From Streptomyces sp. NBC_00094 (GTDB lineage: Bacteria; Actinomycetota; Actinomycetes; Streptomycetales; Streptomycetaceae), in contig NZ_JAPEMB010000001.1 of the NCBI RefSeq assembly GCF_026343125.1, forward strand, positions 5,523,501 to 5,587,500: DNA of 64,000 nucleotides, given 5' to 3'. Position 1 is the stretch's first letter; the number at the start of each line of letters is the position of its first letter. Shown one piece after another: positions 47,502 to 57,287 of this stretch. The notes under the pieces were generated by a model. It was not told the DNA's origin. It worked only from the letters and a program-made list of their open reading frames with translations, and did not search any database. The translations under genes were made by a program, and so were the position numbers.

Positions 47502-48470
47502 TCAGGCTCCCTCGGAGGTCGAGCCCCACTGGGGGCCGGGCGCCGACACGGCGCCGTGGACATCGGTGCCGTGCGCGTGGTACTCCACCGCTCCGGCCGT
47601 CATCTGCATGAAGGCCTCTTCGAGCGAGGCGCGCTGGGAGCTCAGCTCGTGCAGGACGAGCTGGTTCGCCGCCGCCAGCTCGCCCAGCTTCTCGGTGGTC
47701 GCCGAGTCCACCTCGAGGGTGCCGTTGCCCGCCTCGACCGCGATGAATCCGTTGGTGTGCAGGACGTCCCGCAGCCGCTCCTGCTGCGGCGAACGCAGCC
47801 GTACGAAACTCCGCGAATTCTGCTGGATGAAATCTGCCATCGACGTGTCGGCCAGCAGCTTTCCCTGCCCGATCACGATGAGATGGTCGGCCGTCAGCGC
47901 CATTTCACTCATCAGATGGCTGGAAACGAAGATCGTCCGACCTTCGGCGGCCAACGCCTTCATCAGATTGCGGATCCAGTGAATTCCCTCGGGGTCCAGA
48001 CCATTGACGGGTTCGTCGAACATCAGGATCTCGGGATCACCGAGCAGCGCCGAGGCGATACCGAGCCGCTGGCCCATGCCGAGGGAGAAGCCCTTCGACT
48101 TCTTCCCCGCGACCTGCGTCAGACCCACCAGGTCGAGCACCTCGCTCACCCGGCTCTGCGGGATCCGGTTGGACTGCGCCAGACACAGCAGGTTGTTGTA
48201 CGCGGACCGGCCGCCGTTCATCGCCTTGGCGTCGAGCAGCGCGCCGATGTACTTCAGCGGTTCGGCCAGGTCCCGGTAGTGCTTGCCGTCGATCCGGACC
48301 GTACCGCTGGTCGGATTGTCCAGATCGAGCATCATCCGCATCGTCGTCGACTTGCCCGCCCCGTTCGGCCCGAGGAAGCCGGTGACGACGCCCGGCCGGA
48401 CCCGGAAGGAGAGATGGTCGACCGCTGTCTTCGCCCCGTAACGCTTGGTCAGGCCCTCAAGCTCGATCAT
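47502..48470 (-). CDS. ABC transporter ATP-binding protein (first pair)
   Basis: A 322-residue DrrA-like ATPase: MIELEGLTKRYGAKTAVDHL, Walker A FLGPNGAGKSTTMRM, FSLGMGQRLGIASALLGDP, Walker B ILMFDEPVNGLDPEG. The last 20 residues (GPQWGSTSEGA) are unlike the second-pair paralogue. ATG 48470 is chosen at the conserved MIELEGLTKRYG start. It heads the minus-strand order ATPase-permease-gap-ATPase-permease. Confidence 0.92.
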   Translation of the reverse strand: MIELEGLTKRYGAKTAVDHLSFRVRPGVVTGFLGPNGAGKSTTMRMMLDLDNPTSGTVRIDGKHYRDLAEPLKYIGALLDAKAMNGGRSAYNNLLCLAQSNRIPQSRVSEVLDLVGLTQVAGKKSKGFSLGMGQRLGIASALLGDPEILMFDEPVNGLDPEGIHWIRNLMKALAAEGRTIFVSSHLMSEMALTADHLIVIGQGKLLADTSMADFIQQNSRSFVRLRSPQQERLRDVLHTNGFIAVEAGNGTLEVDSATTEKLGELAAANQLVLHELSSQRASLEEAFMQMTAGAVEYHAHGTDVHGAVSAPGPQWGSTSEGA

Positions 48471-48496
48471 GCGTACCAACCTAAAGGCGCGCAAAA

Positions 48497-48522
48497 CCCC
48501 CCGCCACCGGAGTGACGGGGGG
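48497..48522 (-). terminator. Rho-independent terminator after filP
   Basis: On the minus strand CCCCCCG...CGGGGGG forms a stem and is followed directly by TTTTG, one of the few hairpins here with a T run. It ends filP about 95 bases past its stop. Confidence 0.7.
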
Positions 48523-48574
48523 CTGTGGGCGGCGCCGCGAACTCGCTACCGAGACGCCTTGCTACGGACCCCTG

Positions 48575-48630
48575 GGTGTTACCGGGACCGCTGGTGTTAC
48601 CGGGACCGCCGGGTGTTACCGGGACTGCTG
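48575..48630 (-). repeat. Three tandem 18-19 bp repeats at the filP stop codon
   Basis: On the minus strand the unit GTCCCGGTAACACC occurs three times at 18-19 base steps. The first copy contains the TAA stop of filP (48618-48616), so slippage here could not change the protein but alters the 3' untranslated region. Confidence 0.75.
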
Positions 48631-49551
48631 GGCCGGAACACCGGCCGCGCGCTCGTCGTCGATCGGGGAGCCGGCCGCCGCGACCGCGGCACCCGTCAGG
48701 GTCGCCAGCATCTCGCGGACGTTGGTCAGCTGGGCGTTGATCGAGTCACGGCGGTTCGTCAGCGCCGCGAGCTCACGCTCCGACTCGCTGCGGATCCGGT
48801 CGGCCTTGGCGTTCGCGTCGGCCACGATGTCCTCGGCCTGGCGCTGCGCGGTCTCCACCGTCTGACGGGCCCGACGCTCCGCGTCCGTACGCAGCTTCTC
48901 GGCCTCCAGGCGGAGCTGCTCGGCGCGGTGCTCGATCTCCGCGAGGCGCTTCTCGGCCTTCGCCTGACGCGAGGCCAGGTCCCGCTCCGACTGCTCGCGA
49001 CGCTTCGCCAGGTTGGTCTCGAAGTCCGCGGCGGCCTGGGCGGCCTTGGCGCGGGTCTCCTCGAAGAGGGCGTCCGCCTCCTCACGCTTCGACTGCGCGT
49101 CCTTCTGCGCCTCGGCACGCAGCGAGTTGGCCTCGCCCTGCGCCTTCTCGACGATCCGGACGCCCTCGTCCTCGGCCTTCGACTTCCGCTCGGACGCGAA
49201 GGACTCCGCGTCGTTGCGCACCTGCTGGGCGGCCGACTCGGCCAGCTCGCGGTGCTGCTCGGCGGCGCGACGGGCCTCCTCGCGCAGGTCCTTCGCCTCC
49301 TCCTCGGCGAGCCGGAGGATCTTCTCGACCCGGGCGCCGAGACCCGCGTACGACGGCTCGGCGTCCGAGACCTGCGCCTGCGCGTTCTGCGTCTCGAGGT
49401 GGAGCTCCTCGATGCGCTTCTCCAGAGAGGTGATGCGCGAGAGAGCACTGTCACGGTCGGCGACGAGCTTGGTAATGCGGTCGTCCACCTGACCGCGGTC
49501 GTAACCACGCCGCACTAGCTCGAAGCCGAAGGGGGAGGAAGTGTCGCTCAT
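48616..49551 (-). CDS. filP: Coiled-coil cytoskeletal protein FilP
   Basis: FilP forms intermediate-filament-like networks behind growing hyphal tips with DivIVA and Scy. The 311-residue protein has the short DivIVA-like start SPFGFELVRRGYDRGQVDDRI, then an almost continuous coiled coil (about 30-280) rich in Ala, Glu, Arg and Gln with a hendecad-like period, ending in a short tail (IDDERAAGVPAQQSR). Length and neighbour scy match S. coelicolor SCO5396. ATG 49551 is behind AGGA. It is separated from scy by 114 bases, enough for its own promoter. Confidence 0.93.
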   Translation of the reverse strand: MSDTSSPFGFELVRRGYDRGQVDDRITKLVADRDSALSRITSLEKRIEELHLETQNAQAQVSDAEPSYAGLGARVEKILRLAEEEAKDLREEARRAAEQHRELAESAAQQVRNDAESFASERKSKAEDEGVRIVEKAQGEANSLRAEAQKDAQSKREEADALFEETRAKAAQAAADFETNLAKRREQSERDLASRQAKAEKRLAEIEHRAEQLRLEAEKLRTDAERRARQTVETAQRQAEDIVADANAKADRIRSESERELAALTNRRDSINAQLTNVREMLATLTGAAVAAAGSPIDDERAAGVPAQQSR

Positions 49552-49665
49552 GGGGTTCCTGTCGAATGAGACCGGTGAGGTGTTAGAGGGAATCCTAGGG
49601 GCCGAAGCGGCGTGTCATCGAGCGTATGCCCGTTTGATCTGGAGAATGTCCAGCCTTTTGAGTGG

Positions 49666-52600
49666 CTAGCCGTCCAGGGACTTGCCACCCGAACGAGTGA
49701 CTCCTGTCGACGCACCCGCCTTGAGCCCGTCCTTCGTGCCTGCCGACGGCGTCTCGAAAGACTCCAACGCCTCCAGGACGTCCTGGACACGGGAGATCTC
49801 GGCGTTGATGTTCTCGCGCCGACGCACGAGCACTTCGAGCTCCCGCTTGCCCTCCGCGACGGTCCGCTCGGCCTCCGCCTCCGCCTCGGCCCGGATCCGC
49901 TCGGCCTCCGCCTTGATGCCCTCGGCCTCCGCGACGAGCGAGGCCTTCTTCTGCTCGGCCTCCTTGAGGAGCGCCTCGGCCTTCCGCACCGCCGCGATCC
50001 GGACCTTGCTCGCCTCCGAACTCGCCTCGGAGACCAGCTCCTTCGCCTTCTCCTCCGCCTCGGTGCGCTGCTCCGTGGCAGCCGTCACCAGCTTGTCGAC
50101 GCGCTCGCCGGCCGTCTTCATCTGCTCGGCCGTCTCGCGCCGCGCCCGCTCGTGCAGCTCCTCGATCTCGCCCTCGACGCGGCCCCGCAGTTCCTCGGAC
50201 CGGTCCCTTATGGCCGTCGCGTCGCTGCGTGCCCCGACGAGCAGTTCGTCGGCGTCCGTACGGGCCTTCTCCACCAGCGAGTTGCCGTCGACGGTCGCCT
50301 CGGCGACGATCCGCTCGGCCTCCTTGCGGGCCGCGCCGACCATGGTGTCCGCCTGCGTCTCGGCCTCGGTGGTGGCGCGCAGCGCCTCCTCCTGGGCCTT
50401 GGCGACGAGCTGGTCCGCCTGCTCGGCCGCGTCCGAACGCTTCCGCGCGCCGGCCTCCCGCGCCTCGTCGAGCGTCCGGTCCGCCTCCTCGCGGGCCTCC
50501 GACCGCATCTGCTCGGCCGCCGCCTCGGCGTCCGCCTTCACCTGCGCCGACTCCGCGCGGATCCGCTCGGCGTCCTGCTGCGCGGCGCCCACCGTCGCGG
50601 CCGCCTCGGCCTCCGCGTCGGCCTTGTGCCGCTCGGCCTCCGCGACGGTCCGCGCGGCCTGCTCGGCGGCCTCCGCCGCGACCCGCTCGGCGTCGGCCCG
50701 CGCGTCCGCCGTGACCGCGTCCGACAGCTCGCCCGCCTCACGGGTGAGTCGCTCGGCCTCGTTCGTCGCCTCGGTGATGAGGGCGTCGGCCTGCTCGGCG
50801 GCGTCGCTGCGGCGCTTGTCGGCGGCCTTGCGGGCGTCGTCGAGGACCTGCTCGCCGTCGGCGAGCGCGGCGTTCCGCAGGGCCTGCGCGTGCGCCTCGC
50901 CGTCGATCTTGACCTGCTCGGCCTCGGACCGGAGCCGCTGCGCGTCCTGCTCGGTCGTCTCCATGAGCTCGACCGCCTCGGCGGTGAGCCGCTCGGCCTC
51001 GTTCGTCGCCTCGGTGATGAGGGCGTCGGCCTGCTCGGCGGCGTCGCTGCGGCGCTTGTCGGCGGCCTTGCGGGCCTCGTCGAGGACCTGCTCGCCGTCG
51101 GCGATCGCCGCGTTCCGCAGCGCCTCCGCGTGCGCCTCCCCGTCGGCCTTGACCTGCTCGGCCTCGGTCCGCAGCCGCAGGGCGTCCTGCTCGGTGCTCT
51201 CCAGGAGCTCGGCGGCCTCCGTGGTGAGCCGCTCGGCCTCCGCGGTCGCCTCACGGGTGACCCGCTCGGCCTCCGCGATCGCCTCGCCGGTGAGCCGCTC
51301 CGCCTCGTTCGTCGCCTCGGTGATGAGGGCGTCGGCCTGCTCGGCGGCGTCGCTGCGGCGCTTGTCGGCGGCCTTGCGGGCCTCGTCGAGGACCTGCTCG
51401 GCCTCCGCGCCGATCCGGTCCGCCTCCGTACGCGCCTCGCCGACGACCGTCTCGGCGCGCTCGGCGGCCTCCGAACGGATCCGGTTCGCGTCGTCCCGGG
51501 CGTCGGCCCGCGTACGGGCCGCATCCTGCTCCGCCGAGGCGAGCGAGTCCGTCACCTCGGTCCGTACCCGCTGCGCGTAGTCGGCGGTGTCGGCGCGCAG
51601 CTTCTCCGCCTCGGCGATCGCGTCCGTGACGGTCCGCTCGGCCAGCGCCTTCGCGGCCTCCGACTCCTCCTGGGCGCGCGCCCGGGTGCGGGAGGCGTCC
51701 TCGGAGGCCCGGTCCCGCTCCTCGTAGGCGTCGGCGCGGACCCGGTCCGCCTCCTCCTGCGCCTCGGTCCGCGTCCGCTCGGCCGCGTGCTCGGCGGCGC
51801 TGCGCAGTCCGGCGATCTCCTCGTCGGCCTGCTCGCGCAGACCGGCCACCGAGTCCCGTACCTCCTGGGCGGCTCGCGAGGCGGCGGTGACCATCTCGGT
51901 CGCCCGCGCGTCCGCCTCCTCGACCAGGCGCTGGGCCTCGGCCTGGGCGTCCTCGCCCCGCTTGCGGGCGGCGGCGAGCAGTTCCTCGGACTGCTCGCGT
52001 GCGTGCTCGCGCTCCCGGCCGGCCTCGGAGCGGGCCGACTCCAGTGTCTCCTCGGCCTCCCGGCGGCGCCGGACGGCCTCGTCCTGCGCGGCGGTCAGCG
52101 CCTCGGCGGCCTCGGCGGCGACCCGCTCGGCGGCGGCCGCGGCCTCCGCCCGCACCCGGTCGGCGGTCTCCTGCGCCTCCGACCTCAGGCGCTCGGCCTC
52201 CTCGGAGGCCTCCGTGCGGAGCCGTACCGCCGAGGTCTCCGCCTCGGTACGCGCGGTGGACGCGTCCGACGCGGCCTCGGCCCGCAGCCGCTCGGCCTCC
52301 TGCTCGGCCTGCTCCTGGAGCGTCCGGATGCGCTCGGCGGCCTCGGTGCGCAGCCGCTCCGTCTCGTCGGCGGCCTCGCGCCGCATCAGCTCGCTCTCGG
52401 CGCGGGCGTCGGTGAGCTCCTCGCCCGCGGCCGTCACCTTGGCCTCGGCCTCGGCGTGCAGCCGCGTCAGCTCCTCGGCGGCCTCGGCGCGCCGGGCCTC
52501 CGCGGCCCGCTCGGCGTCCGCGCGCACCCCGGCGGCGGCCGCGTCGGCCGCGTCCTTGACGGACTCCGCCTGCTCCTCGGCCTCGGCGCGCAGCCGCTCG

Positions 52601-54198
52601 GCCTCGGCGCGGGTGCGCTCCAGGGTCTCCTCGGCCTGGGCGCGGAGCGTCTGGGCGCGCTCCACGGCCTCCGACTTGACCCGCTCGCTCTCCGTGCCGG
52701 CCTTGGCGCGCAGCTCGTCGGCGTCCGTACGGGCCTTGGTGAGGAGCTCCTCGGCGGTGCCGGCCGCCTCCTCGATCTGCTGGAGGGCCTCGCGCCGGGC
52801 CTCGCCGCGGATCCGCTCGCCCTCCGCGATGGCCTCGGCGCGCAGCTGCTCGGCCTCGCCGCGCAGCCGGCGGGCCTCCTCCTGGAGCTCGACCGTCTTG
52901 GCGCGGTACTCCTTGGTGTCGTCCTTCGCCGAGCCGAGCAGCTCGTCGGCCTGCTCCTCGACCCGGGCCCGCAGCCGGTCCATCTCGGCCTCGGCCTCAC
53001 GGCGGACCCGCTCGGCCTCCTCGGCGGCCTTGCGGGTGGTCTCGCGGGCCTCCTCGGACGCCTTGGTGAGGATCTCCTCGGCGTTGCGCGCGGCCTTGGC
53101 GAGCGCGGCGGCGGAGTCCTCGGCGACAGCCGTACGGGCCTTCTCCGAGGCCTCCGTGACGAGCTTCTCGGCTTCGGCGGTCGCCTCGCGGAGCTTCTCC
53201 TCGGCCTCGGCCTTGAGGGCCTCGGCGTCCTTGGTGGCCTCGCCGACGAGCCGGGCGATCTCGGTCTTGGCCGTACGGGTGCGCTGCTCGTTGACGGACT
53301 CCGCGGAGGCGAGCTGCCTGGCGGCCGCTTCCTTGGCCTCCGTGAGGGCCTTCTCGGCCTCGGCGCGGGCCACGCGGAGCTTCTCCTCGGCCTCCGCCAT
53401 GCGCTGCTCGGCGGCGCGGGAGAGCTCGGTGGCCTGCCGGCGGGCCTGGTCCGTCTCGGCGGTGGTCGTCGAGCGGAGCTGCTCGGCGTGGCTGGTGGCC
53501 TCCTGCGCCTGGCTGGAGGCGGCGCCCAGGAGCCGCTCGGCGTCCTTGCGGGCGCGCAGCAGGATCGCCTCGGCCTCGGCGCGGGCGGCCTCCGCCTCGG
53601 TGCCGACGCGGCGGCTGGTCTCCTCGGCGAGCCGGGTGGCCTCGGCGCGGGCGGTGCTGAGCGACTGCTCGGCCTCCGCGCGGGACTCCTCCATGAGGCG
53701 GCGGGCCTGGGACTCCGTACGGGCGCGCAGCTGCTCGGCCCAGGCGACGTTCTCGTTGACGTGCGCCTCGACGGTCTGGCGGCGCTCGCTGAGCTCCTGG
53801 TCGAGCTGCTGGCGGCGCTGGACCGCCTCGTTGTGCAGCTCCGCCTGGAGCCGGGCCTGGTGCTCGGCGTGCTCCTGGAGGATGCGCTGTGTCTGGGCGC
53901 GGGCCTCGCGCAGCTCGCGCTCGGCGTCCTGCCGGAGCTGCTCGGCCTGCGCCTGCGCGTTGCGCAGCAGCTGTTCGGCCTGGTATCCGATGTCCGCGCT
54001 GTCGTACGCGGGCCGGGACGCGATCGTGCGGCGCGCCTCGTGGAGCTTGGCACGCAAGACCTCGACCTGGTAACCGAGGTCCTCGGCGTGCTGGACGGCC
54101 TTCTCCCGCTCGGTCTTCAGCCGGTCCATCTCGGCTTCGAACCGGGCGAGATGGTCGTCTTCAGCTCGGTGGCTCTCCTGGCGTTCGTAGCCCCGCAC
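49666..54198 (-). CDS. scy: Polarity scaffold protein Scy
   Basis: Scy is the long coiled-coil protein that gathers DivIVA and FilP and controls tip number. This version has 1510 residues from GTG 54198, starting VRGYERQE with GGGGAAGG 12 bases upstream; ATG 54210 is an alternative. The first about 60 residues (DHLARFEAEMDRLKTEREKA) are a heptad coiled coil; the rest is a 51-residue hendecad-type repeat of AEAERLRxEA(E) units. It is longer than the about 1326 residues known for S. coelicolor, partly from three nearly identical blocks at 50751-51400. A large ORF opposite this gene is a coding shadow of its repeats. Confidence 0.9.
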   Translation of the reverse strand: MRGYERQESHRAEDDHLARFEAEMDRLKTEREKAVQHAEDLGYQVEVLRAKLHEARRTIASRPAYDSADIGYQAEQLLRNAQAQAEQLRQDAERELREARAQTQRILQEHAEHQARLQAELHNEAVQRRQQLDQELSERRQTVEAHVNENVAWAEQLRARTESQARRLMEESRAEAEQSLSTARAEATRLAEETSRRVGTEAEAARAEAEAILLRARKDAERLLGAASSQAQEATSHAEQLRSTTTAETDQARRQATELSRAAEQRMAEAEEKLRVARAEAEKALTEAKEAAARQLASAESVNEQRTRTAKTEIARLVGEATKDAEALKAEAEEKLREATAEAEKLVTEASEKARTAVAEDSAAALAKAARNAEEILTKASEEARETTRKAAEEAERVRREAEAEMDRLRARVEEQADELLGSAKDDTKEYRAKTVELQEEARRLRGEAEQLRAEAIAEGERIRGEARREALQQIEEAAGTAEELLTKARTDADELRAKAGTESERVKSEAVERAQTLRAQAEETLERTRAEAERLRAEAEEQAESVKDAADAAAAGVRADAERAAEARRAEAAEELTRLHAEAEAKVTAAGEELTDARAESELMRREAADETERLRTEAAERIRTLQEQAEQEAERLRAEAASDASTARTEAETSAVRLRTEASEEAERLRSEAQETADRVRAEAAAAAERVAAEAAEALTAAQDEAVRRRREAEETLESARSEAGREREHAREQSEELLAAARKRGEDAQAEAQRLVEEADARATEMVTAASRAAQEVRDSVAGLREQADEEIAGLRSAAEHAAERTRTEAQEEADRVRADAYEERDRASEDASRTRARAQEESEAAKALAERTVTDAIAEAEKLRADTADYAQRVRTEVTDSLASAEQDAARTRADARDDANRIRSEAAERAETVVGEARTEADRIGAEAEQVLDEARKAADKRRSDAAEQADALITEATNEAERLTGEAIAEAERVTREATAEAERLTTEAAELLESTEQDALRLRTEAEQVKADGEAHAEALRNAAIADGEQVLDEARKAADKRRSDAAEQADALITEATNEAERLTAEAVELMETTEQDAQRLRSEAEQVKIDGEAHAQALRNAALADGEQVLDDARKAADKRRSDAAEQADALITEATNEAERLTREAGELSDAVTADARADAERVAAEAAEQAARTVAEAERHKADAEAEAAATVGAAQQDAERIRAESAQVKADAEAAAEQMRSEAREEADRTLDEAREAGARKRSDAAEQADQLVAKAQEEALRATTEAETQADTMVGAARKEAERIVAEATVDGNSLVEKARTDADELLVGARSDATAIRDRSEELRGRVEGEIEELHERARRETAEQMKTAGERVDKLVTAATEQRTEAEEKAKELVSEASSEASKVRIAAVRKAEALLKEAEQKKASLVAEAEGIKAEAERIRAEAEAEAERTVAEGKRELEVLVRRRENINAEISRVQDVLEALESFETPSAGTKDGLKAGASTGVTRSGGKSLDG
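50751..51400. repeat. Three near-identical 104-bp repeats inside scy
   Basis: Copies at 50751-50854, 50991-51094 and 51297-51400. Copies 1 and 2 differ at one base, and 2 and 3 at one base. They encode the peptide LDEARKAADKRRSDAAEQAD followed by ALITEATNEAERLT. Spacing is 240 and 306 bases, multiples of three, so copy number change keeps the frame. Confidence 0.9.
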
Positions 54199-54411
54199 TG
54201 CGCGGTCCATCCTTCCCCGAGCTCTCCGAGCAGGGGAGACCCCAACCCTGTCCGCAACTCCAACGAGCACCGCCCTCACTGACGAGGACGGACCCCCGGG
54301 GAATCGTGGCAGATCGGACGACCCCGACATCCCGACTTCGGTGCCACGCGGGGCAGCCCCGACCGGCCCCGGCCCGGAGCCGCCCACTCTACCGGGCCAG
54401 GAATCCGGAGG

Positions 54412-54864
54412 TCAGTGCTCCGCTGAGGAGTGGTCAGCGGACGGCTTGGCCGAGGTGACCAGTTCCGTGAGCACCCCGTGGCAGTCCTTGGGGTGGAGGA
54501 AGGTGATGCGGGAGCCCATCGAGCCGATCCGCGGCTCGTCGTACAGGACCCGGACGCCCTTCCCGCGGATCGCCTCGGCGTCGCCGTCGACGTCCGCCGT
54601 GCCGAAGGCGATGTGGTGCACGCCCTCACCGTTCTTGGCGAGCCACTTGCCCACCGCCGAGTCCTCCCGGATCGACTCCAGGAGCTGGAGGTAGGAGGCC
54701 CCGCCGTCCGAGGTCTCGTTGATCTTGAGCATGGCCTCGCGGACGCCCTGCTCCTCGTTGACCTCGGTGTGGAAGACCTCGAAACCGTACGTGGCACGGT
54801 AGAACTCGACAGTCTTGTCGAGGTCGAAGCACGCGATCCCGATGTGGTCGATTCTCGTCAGCAT
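54412..54864 (-). CDS. mce: Methylmalonyl-CoA epimerase
   Basis: Interconverts (2S)- and (2R)-methylmalonyl-CoA for propionyl-CoA use and polyketide precursor supply. The 150-residue protein is a VOC-fold enzyme: LTRIDHIGIACFDLDKTVEFY with metal-binding His, GVHHIAFGTADVD, and the Glu-containing C-terminal HPKDCHGVLTELV. ATG 54864. It is divergent from the thiolase gene and close to meaB, a coherent methylmalonyl/acyl-CoA group. Confidence 0.92.
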   Translation of the reverse strand: MLTRIDHIGIACFDLDKTVEFYRATYGFEVFHTEVNEEQGVREAMLKINETSDGGASYLQLLESIREDSAVGKWLAKNGEGVHHIAFGTADVDGDAEAIRGKGVRVLYDEPRIGSMGSRITFLHPKDCHGVLTELVTSAKPSADHSSAEH

Positions 54865-55001
54865 GGCCCTAGTGCAGCGGTACGGCGGCGATTACGCAAC
54901 GTGCGCGCGATCACACCGGCTGGCCGGTGACCGGGAACAGCGCCCCTCAGTACATTGGCGGTAAACCCTCGTTCACCTCTCATCCCAAGGGGCCGTGCCT
55001 C

Positions 55002-56204
55002 ATGTCTGGAACGACCGGTACCACCTCAGTGATCGTCGCGGGCGCCCGCACGCCCATGGGTCGCCTGCTCGGCTCGCTCAAGTCCTTCTCGGGCGCGGAC
55101 CTCGGCGGCTTCGCGATCAAGGCCGCCCTCGACCGTGCGGGCATCGGCGGCGACCAGGTGCAGTACGTGATCATGGGCCAGGTGCTCCAGGCGGGCGCCG
55201 GCCAGATCCCCGCCCGTCAGGCCGCCGTCAAGGCCGGCATCCCGATGAACGTCCCGGCGCTCACCATCAACAAGGTGTGTCTCTCCGGCCTCGACGCCAT
55301 CGCCCTCGCCGATCAGCTCATCCGTGCAGGTGAGTTCGATGTGGTCGTCGCCGGTGGCCAGGAGTCGATGACCAACGCCCCGCACCTGCTGCCGAAGTCC
55401 CGCGAGGGCTTCAAGTACGGCGCGATCGAGATGCTCGACGCGATGGCCTACGACGGCCTCACCGACGCCTTCGAGAACATCGCCATGGGCGAGTCCACGG
55501 AGAAGCACAACACCCGTCTGGGCATCCAGCGCCCGGAGCAGGACGAGATCGCCGCGCTCTCGCACCAGCGCGCCGCCGCCGCCCAGAAGAACGGCATCTT
55601 CGAGGCCGAGATCACCCCGGTCGAGATCCCGCAGCGCAAGGGCGAGCCGGTCGTCTTCTCCAAGGACGAGGGCATCCGCGCCGAGACCACCGCCGAGTCC
55701 CTCGGCAAGCTCCGTCCGGCCTTCGCCAAGGACGGCACCATCACCGCCGGCACGTCCTCGCAGATCTCCGACGGCGCCGCCGCCGTCGTCGTGATGAGCA
55801 AGGCCAAGGCCGAGGAGCTGGGTCTTGAGTGGATCGCCGAGATCGGCGCCCACGGCAACGTGGCCGGCCCGGACAACTCGCTCCAGTCGCAGCCGTCGAA
55901 CGCGATCCTGCACGCCCTGAAGAAGGACGGCCTGACCGTCGACGACCTCGACCTGATCGAGATCAACGAGGCCTTCGCCGCGGTCGCCGTCCAGTCAATG
56001 AAGGACCTCGGCGTGACCCCCGAGAAGGTGAACGTCAACGGCGGCGCCATCGCGCTGGGCCACCCCATCGGCATGTCCGGCGCCCGTGTGGTGCTGCACC
56101 TCGCCCTGGAGCTCAAGCGGCGCGGCGGCGGCATCGGCGCGGCGGCCCTCTGCGGCGGCGGCGGCCAGGGCGACGCCCTGATCGTCCGCGTCGCCGGCAA
56201 GTAG
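55002..56204 (+). CDS. Acetyl-CoA C-acetyltransferase (thiolase)
   Basis: Condenses two acetyl-CoA to acetoacetyl-CoA or the reverse. The 400-residue protein has the nucleophilic C93 in [11 protein letters not shown], the [11 protein letters not shown] loop, [19 protein letters not shown] with its catalytic His and the second Cys in [14 protein letters not shown] 55002 with AAGGGG at ten bases. It is followed 60 bases later by meaB. Confidence 0.93.
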   Translation: MSGTTGTTSVIVAGARTPMGRLLGSLKSFSGADLGGFAIKAALDRAGIGGDQVQYVIMGQVLQAGAGQIPARQAAVKAGIPMNVPALTINKVCLSGLDAIALADQLIRAGEFDVVVAGGQESMTNAPHLLPKSREGFKYGAIEMLDAMAYDGLTDAFENIAMGESTEKHNTRLGIQRPEQDEIAALSHQRAAAAQKNGIFEAEITPVEIPQRKGEPVVFSKDEGIRAETTAESLGKLRPAFAKDGTITAGTSSQISDGAAAVVVMSKAKAEELGLEWIAEIGAHGNVAGPDNSLQSQPSNAILHALKKDGLTVDDLDLIEINEAFAAVAVQSMKDLGVTPEKVNVNGGAIALGHPIGMSGARVVLHLALELKRRGGGIGAAALCGGGGQGDALIVRVAGK

Positions 56205-56264
56205 GTCACCCGGGCCGGTCCTGGTCCGGTCAGCACACGTCAGCACAGGCAAGGAGCTCTGCAG

Positions 56265-57221
56265 ATGGTGGACGTCCCCGCACTCGTCGCCCAGGCGCGC
56301 GAGGGCAAGCCGCGGGCCGTGGCCCGGCTGATCTCGCTCGTGGAGGGGGCGTCCCCGCAGCTGCGCGAGGTGATGGCGACGCTCGCGCCGTTGACGGGCG
56401 GCGCCTACGTGGTGGGCCTGACGGGCTCGCCCGGCGTCGGCAAGTCCACGTCGACCTCCGCGCTCGTCTCGGCGTACCGGCGGGCGGGCAAGCGGGTCGG
56501 CGTCCTGGCCGTCGACCCGTCCTCCCCGTTCAGCGGCGGCGCGCTGCTCGGCGACCGGGTCCGGATGTCGGAGCACGCCTCCGACCCGGGCGTCTACATC
56601 CGCTCCATGGCCACCCGTGGCCACCTGGGCGGTCTCGCCTGGTCCGCCCCGCAGGCCATCCGCGTCCTGGACGCGGCCGGCTGCGAGGTGATCCTCGTGG
56701 AGACGGTCGGCGTCGGTCAGTCCGAGGTCGAGATCGCCTCCCAGGCCGACACCTCGGTCGTCCTCCTCGCGCCGGGCATGGGCGACGGGATCCAGGCCGC
56801 GAAGGCGGGCATCCTGGAGATCGGCGACCTGTACGTGGTGAACAAGGCCGACCGGGACGGCGCGGACGCCACCGCCCGCGAGCTCAACCACATGCTGGGC
56901 CTGGGCGAGGCGCGGTCCGCCGATGACTGGCGGCCGCCGATCGTCAAGACGGTCGCGGCGCGCGGCGAGGGCATCGACGAGGTCGTGGAGGCCCTGGAGA
57001 AGCACCGGGCATGGATGGAGGAGCACGGGGTCCTGGCGGAGCGCCGCCGGTCCCGTGCCGCGCGCGAGGTCGAGACCATCGCGGTCACGGCCCTGCGCGA
57101 GCGCATCGGCGACCTGCACGGCGACCGGCGCCTGGACGCGCTGGCCGAGCGGATCGTCGCGGGTCTGCTCGACCCGTACGCGGCCTCCGACGAGCTGATC
57201 GCGAGCCTGACGGGCAACTGA
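56265..57221 (+). CDS. meaB: Methylmalonyl-CoA mutase-associated GTPase MeaB
   Basis: A G3E-family GTPase that guards methylmalonyl-CoA mutase, letting only adenosylcobalamin load. The 318-residue protein has Walker A GSPGVGKS (about 54-61), the VDPSSPFSGGALLGDRVRM motif, ETVGVGQSEVEIA and VNKADRDGAD for guanine. ATG 56265 follows AAGGAG. It lies with mce and thiolase; the cobalamin adenosyltransferase at 33442 serves the same enzyme. No mutase gene is in the window. Confidence 0.93.
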   Translation: MVDVPALVAQAREGKPRAVARLISLVEGASPQLREVMATLAPLTGGAYVVGLTGSPGVGKSTSTSALVSAYRRAGKRVGVLAVDPSSPFSGGALLGDRVRMSEHASDPGVYIRSMATRGHLGGLAWSAPQAIRVLDAAGCEVILVETVGVGQSEVEIASQADTSVVLLAPGMGDGIQAAKAGILEIGDLYVVNKADRDGADATARELNHMLGLGEARSADDWRPPIVKTVAARGEGIDEVVEALEKHRAWMEEHGVLAERRRSRAAREVETIAVTALRERIGDLHGDRRLDALAERIVAGLLDPYAASDELIASLTGN

Positions 57222-57234
57222 GCGGTACGTACGT

Positions 57235-57270
57235 GAACGGGCCTCCCCGCATCGCCGGGGAGGCCCGTTC
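57235..57270. terminator. Bidirectional terminator
   Basis: Perfect 15-bp arms GAACGGGCCTCCCCG and CGGGGAGGCCCGTTC around CATCGC, between convergent meaB and the MarR gene. Confidence 0.8.
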
Positions 57271-57287
57271 GCGTACTCATGTGCCGG

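Noticed and set aside
49612-54282. A 1556-residue open frame opposite scy
   Set aside because: It mirrors the repeated GC-rich codons of Scy on the other strand; its translation is low-complexity Leu/Gly/Arg without any known motif.
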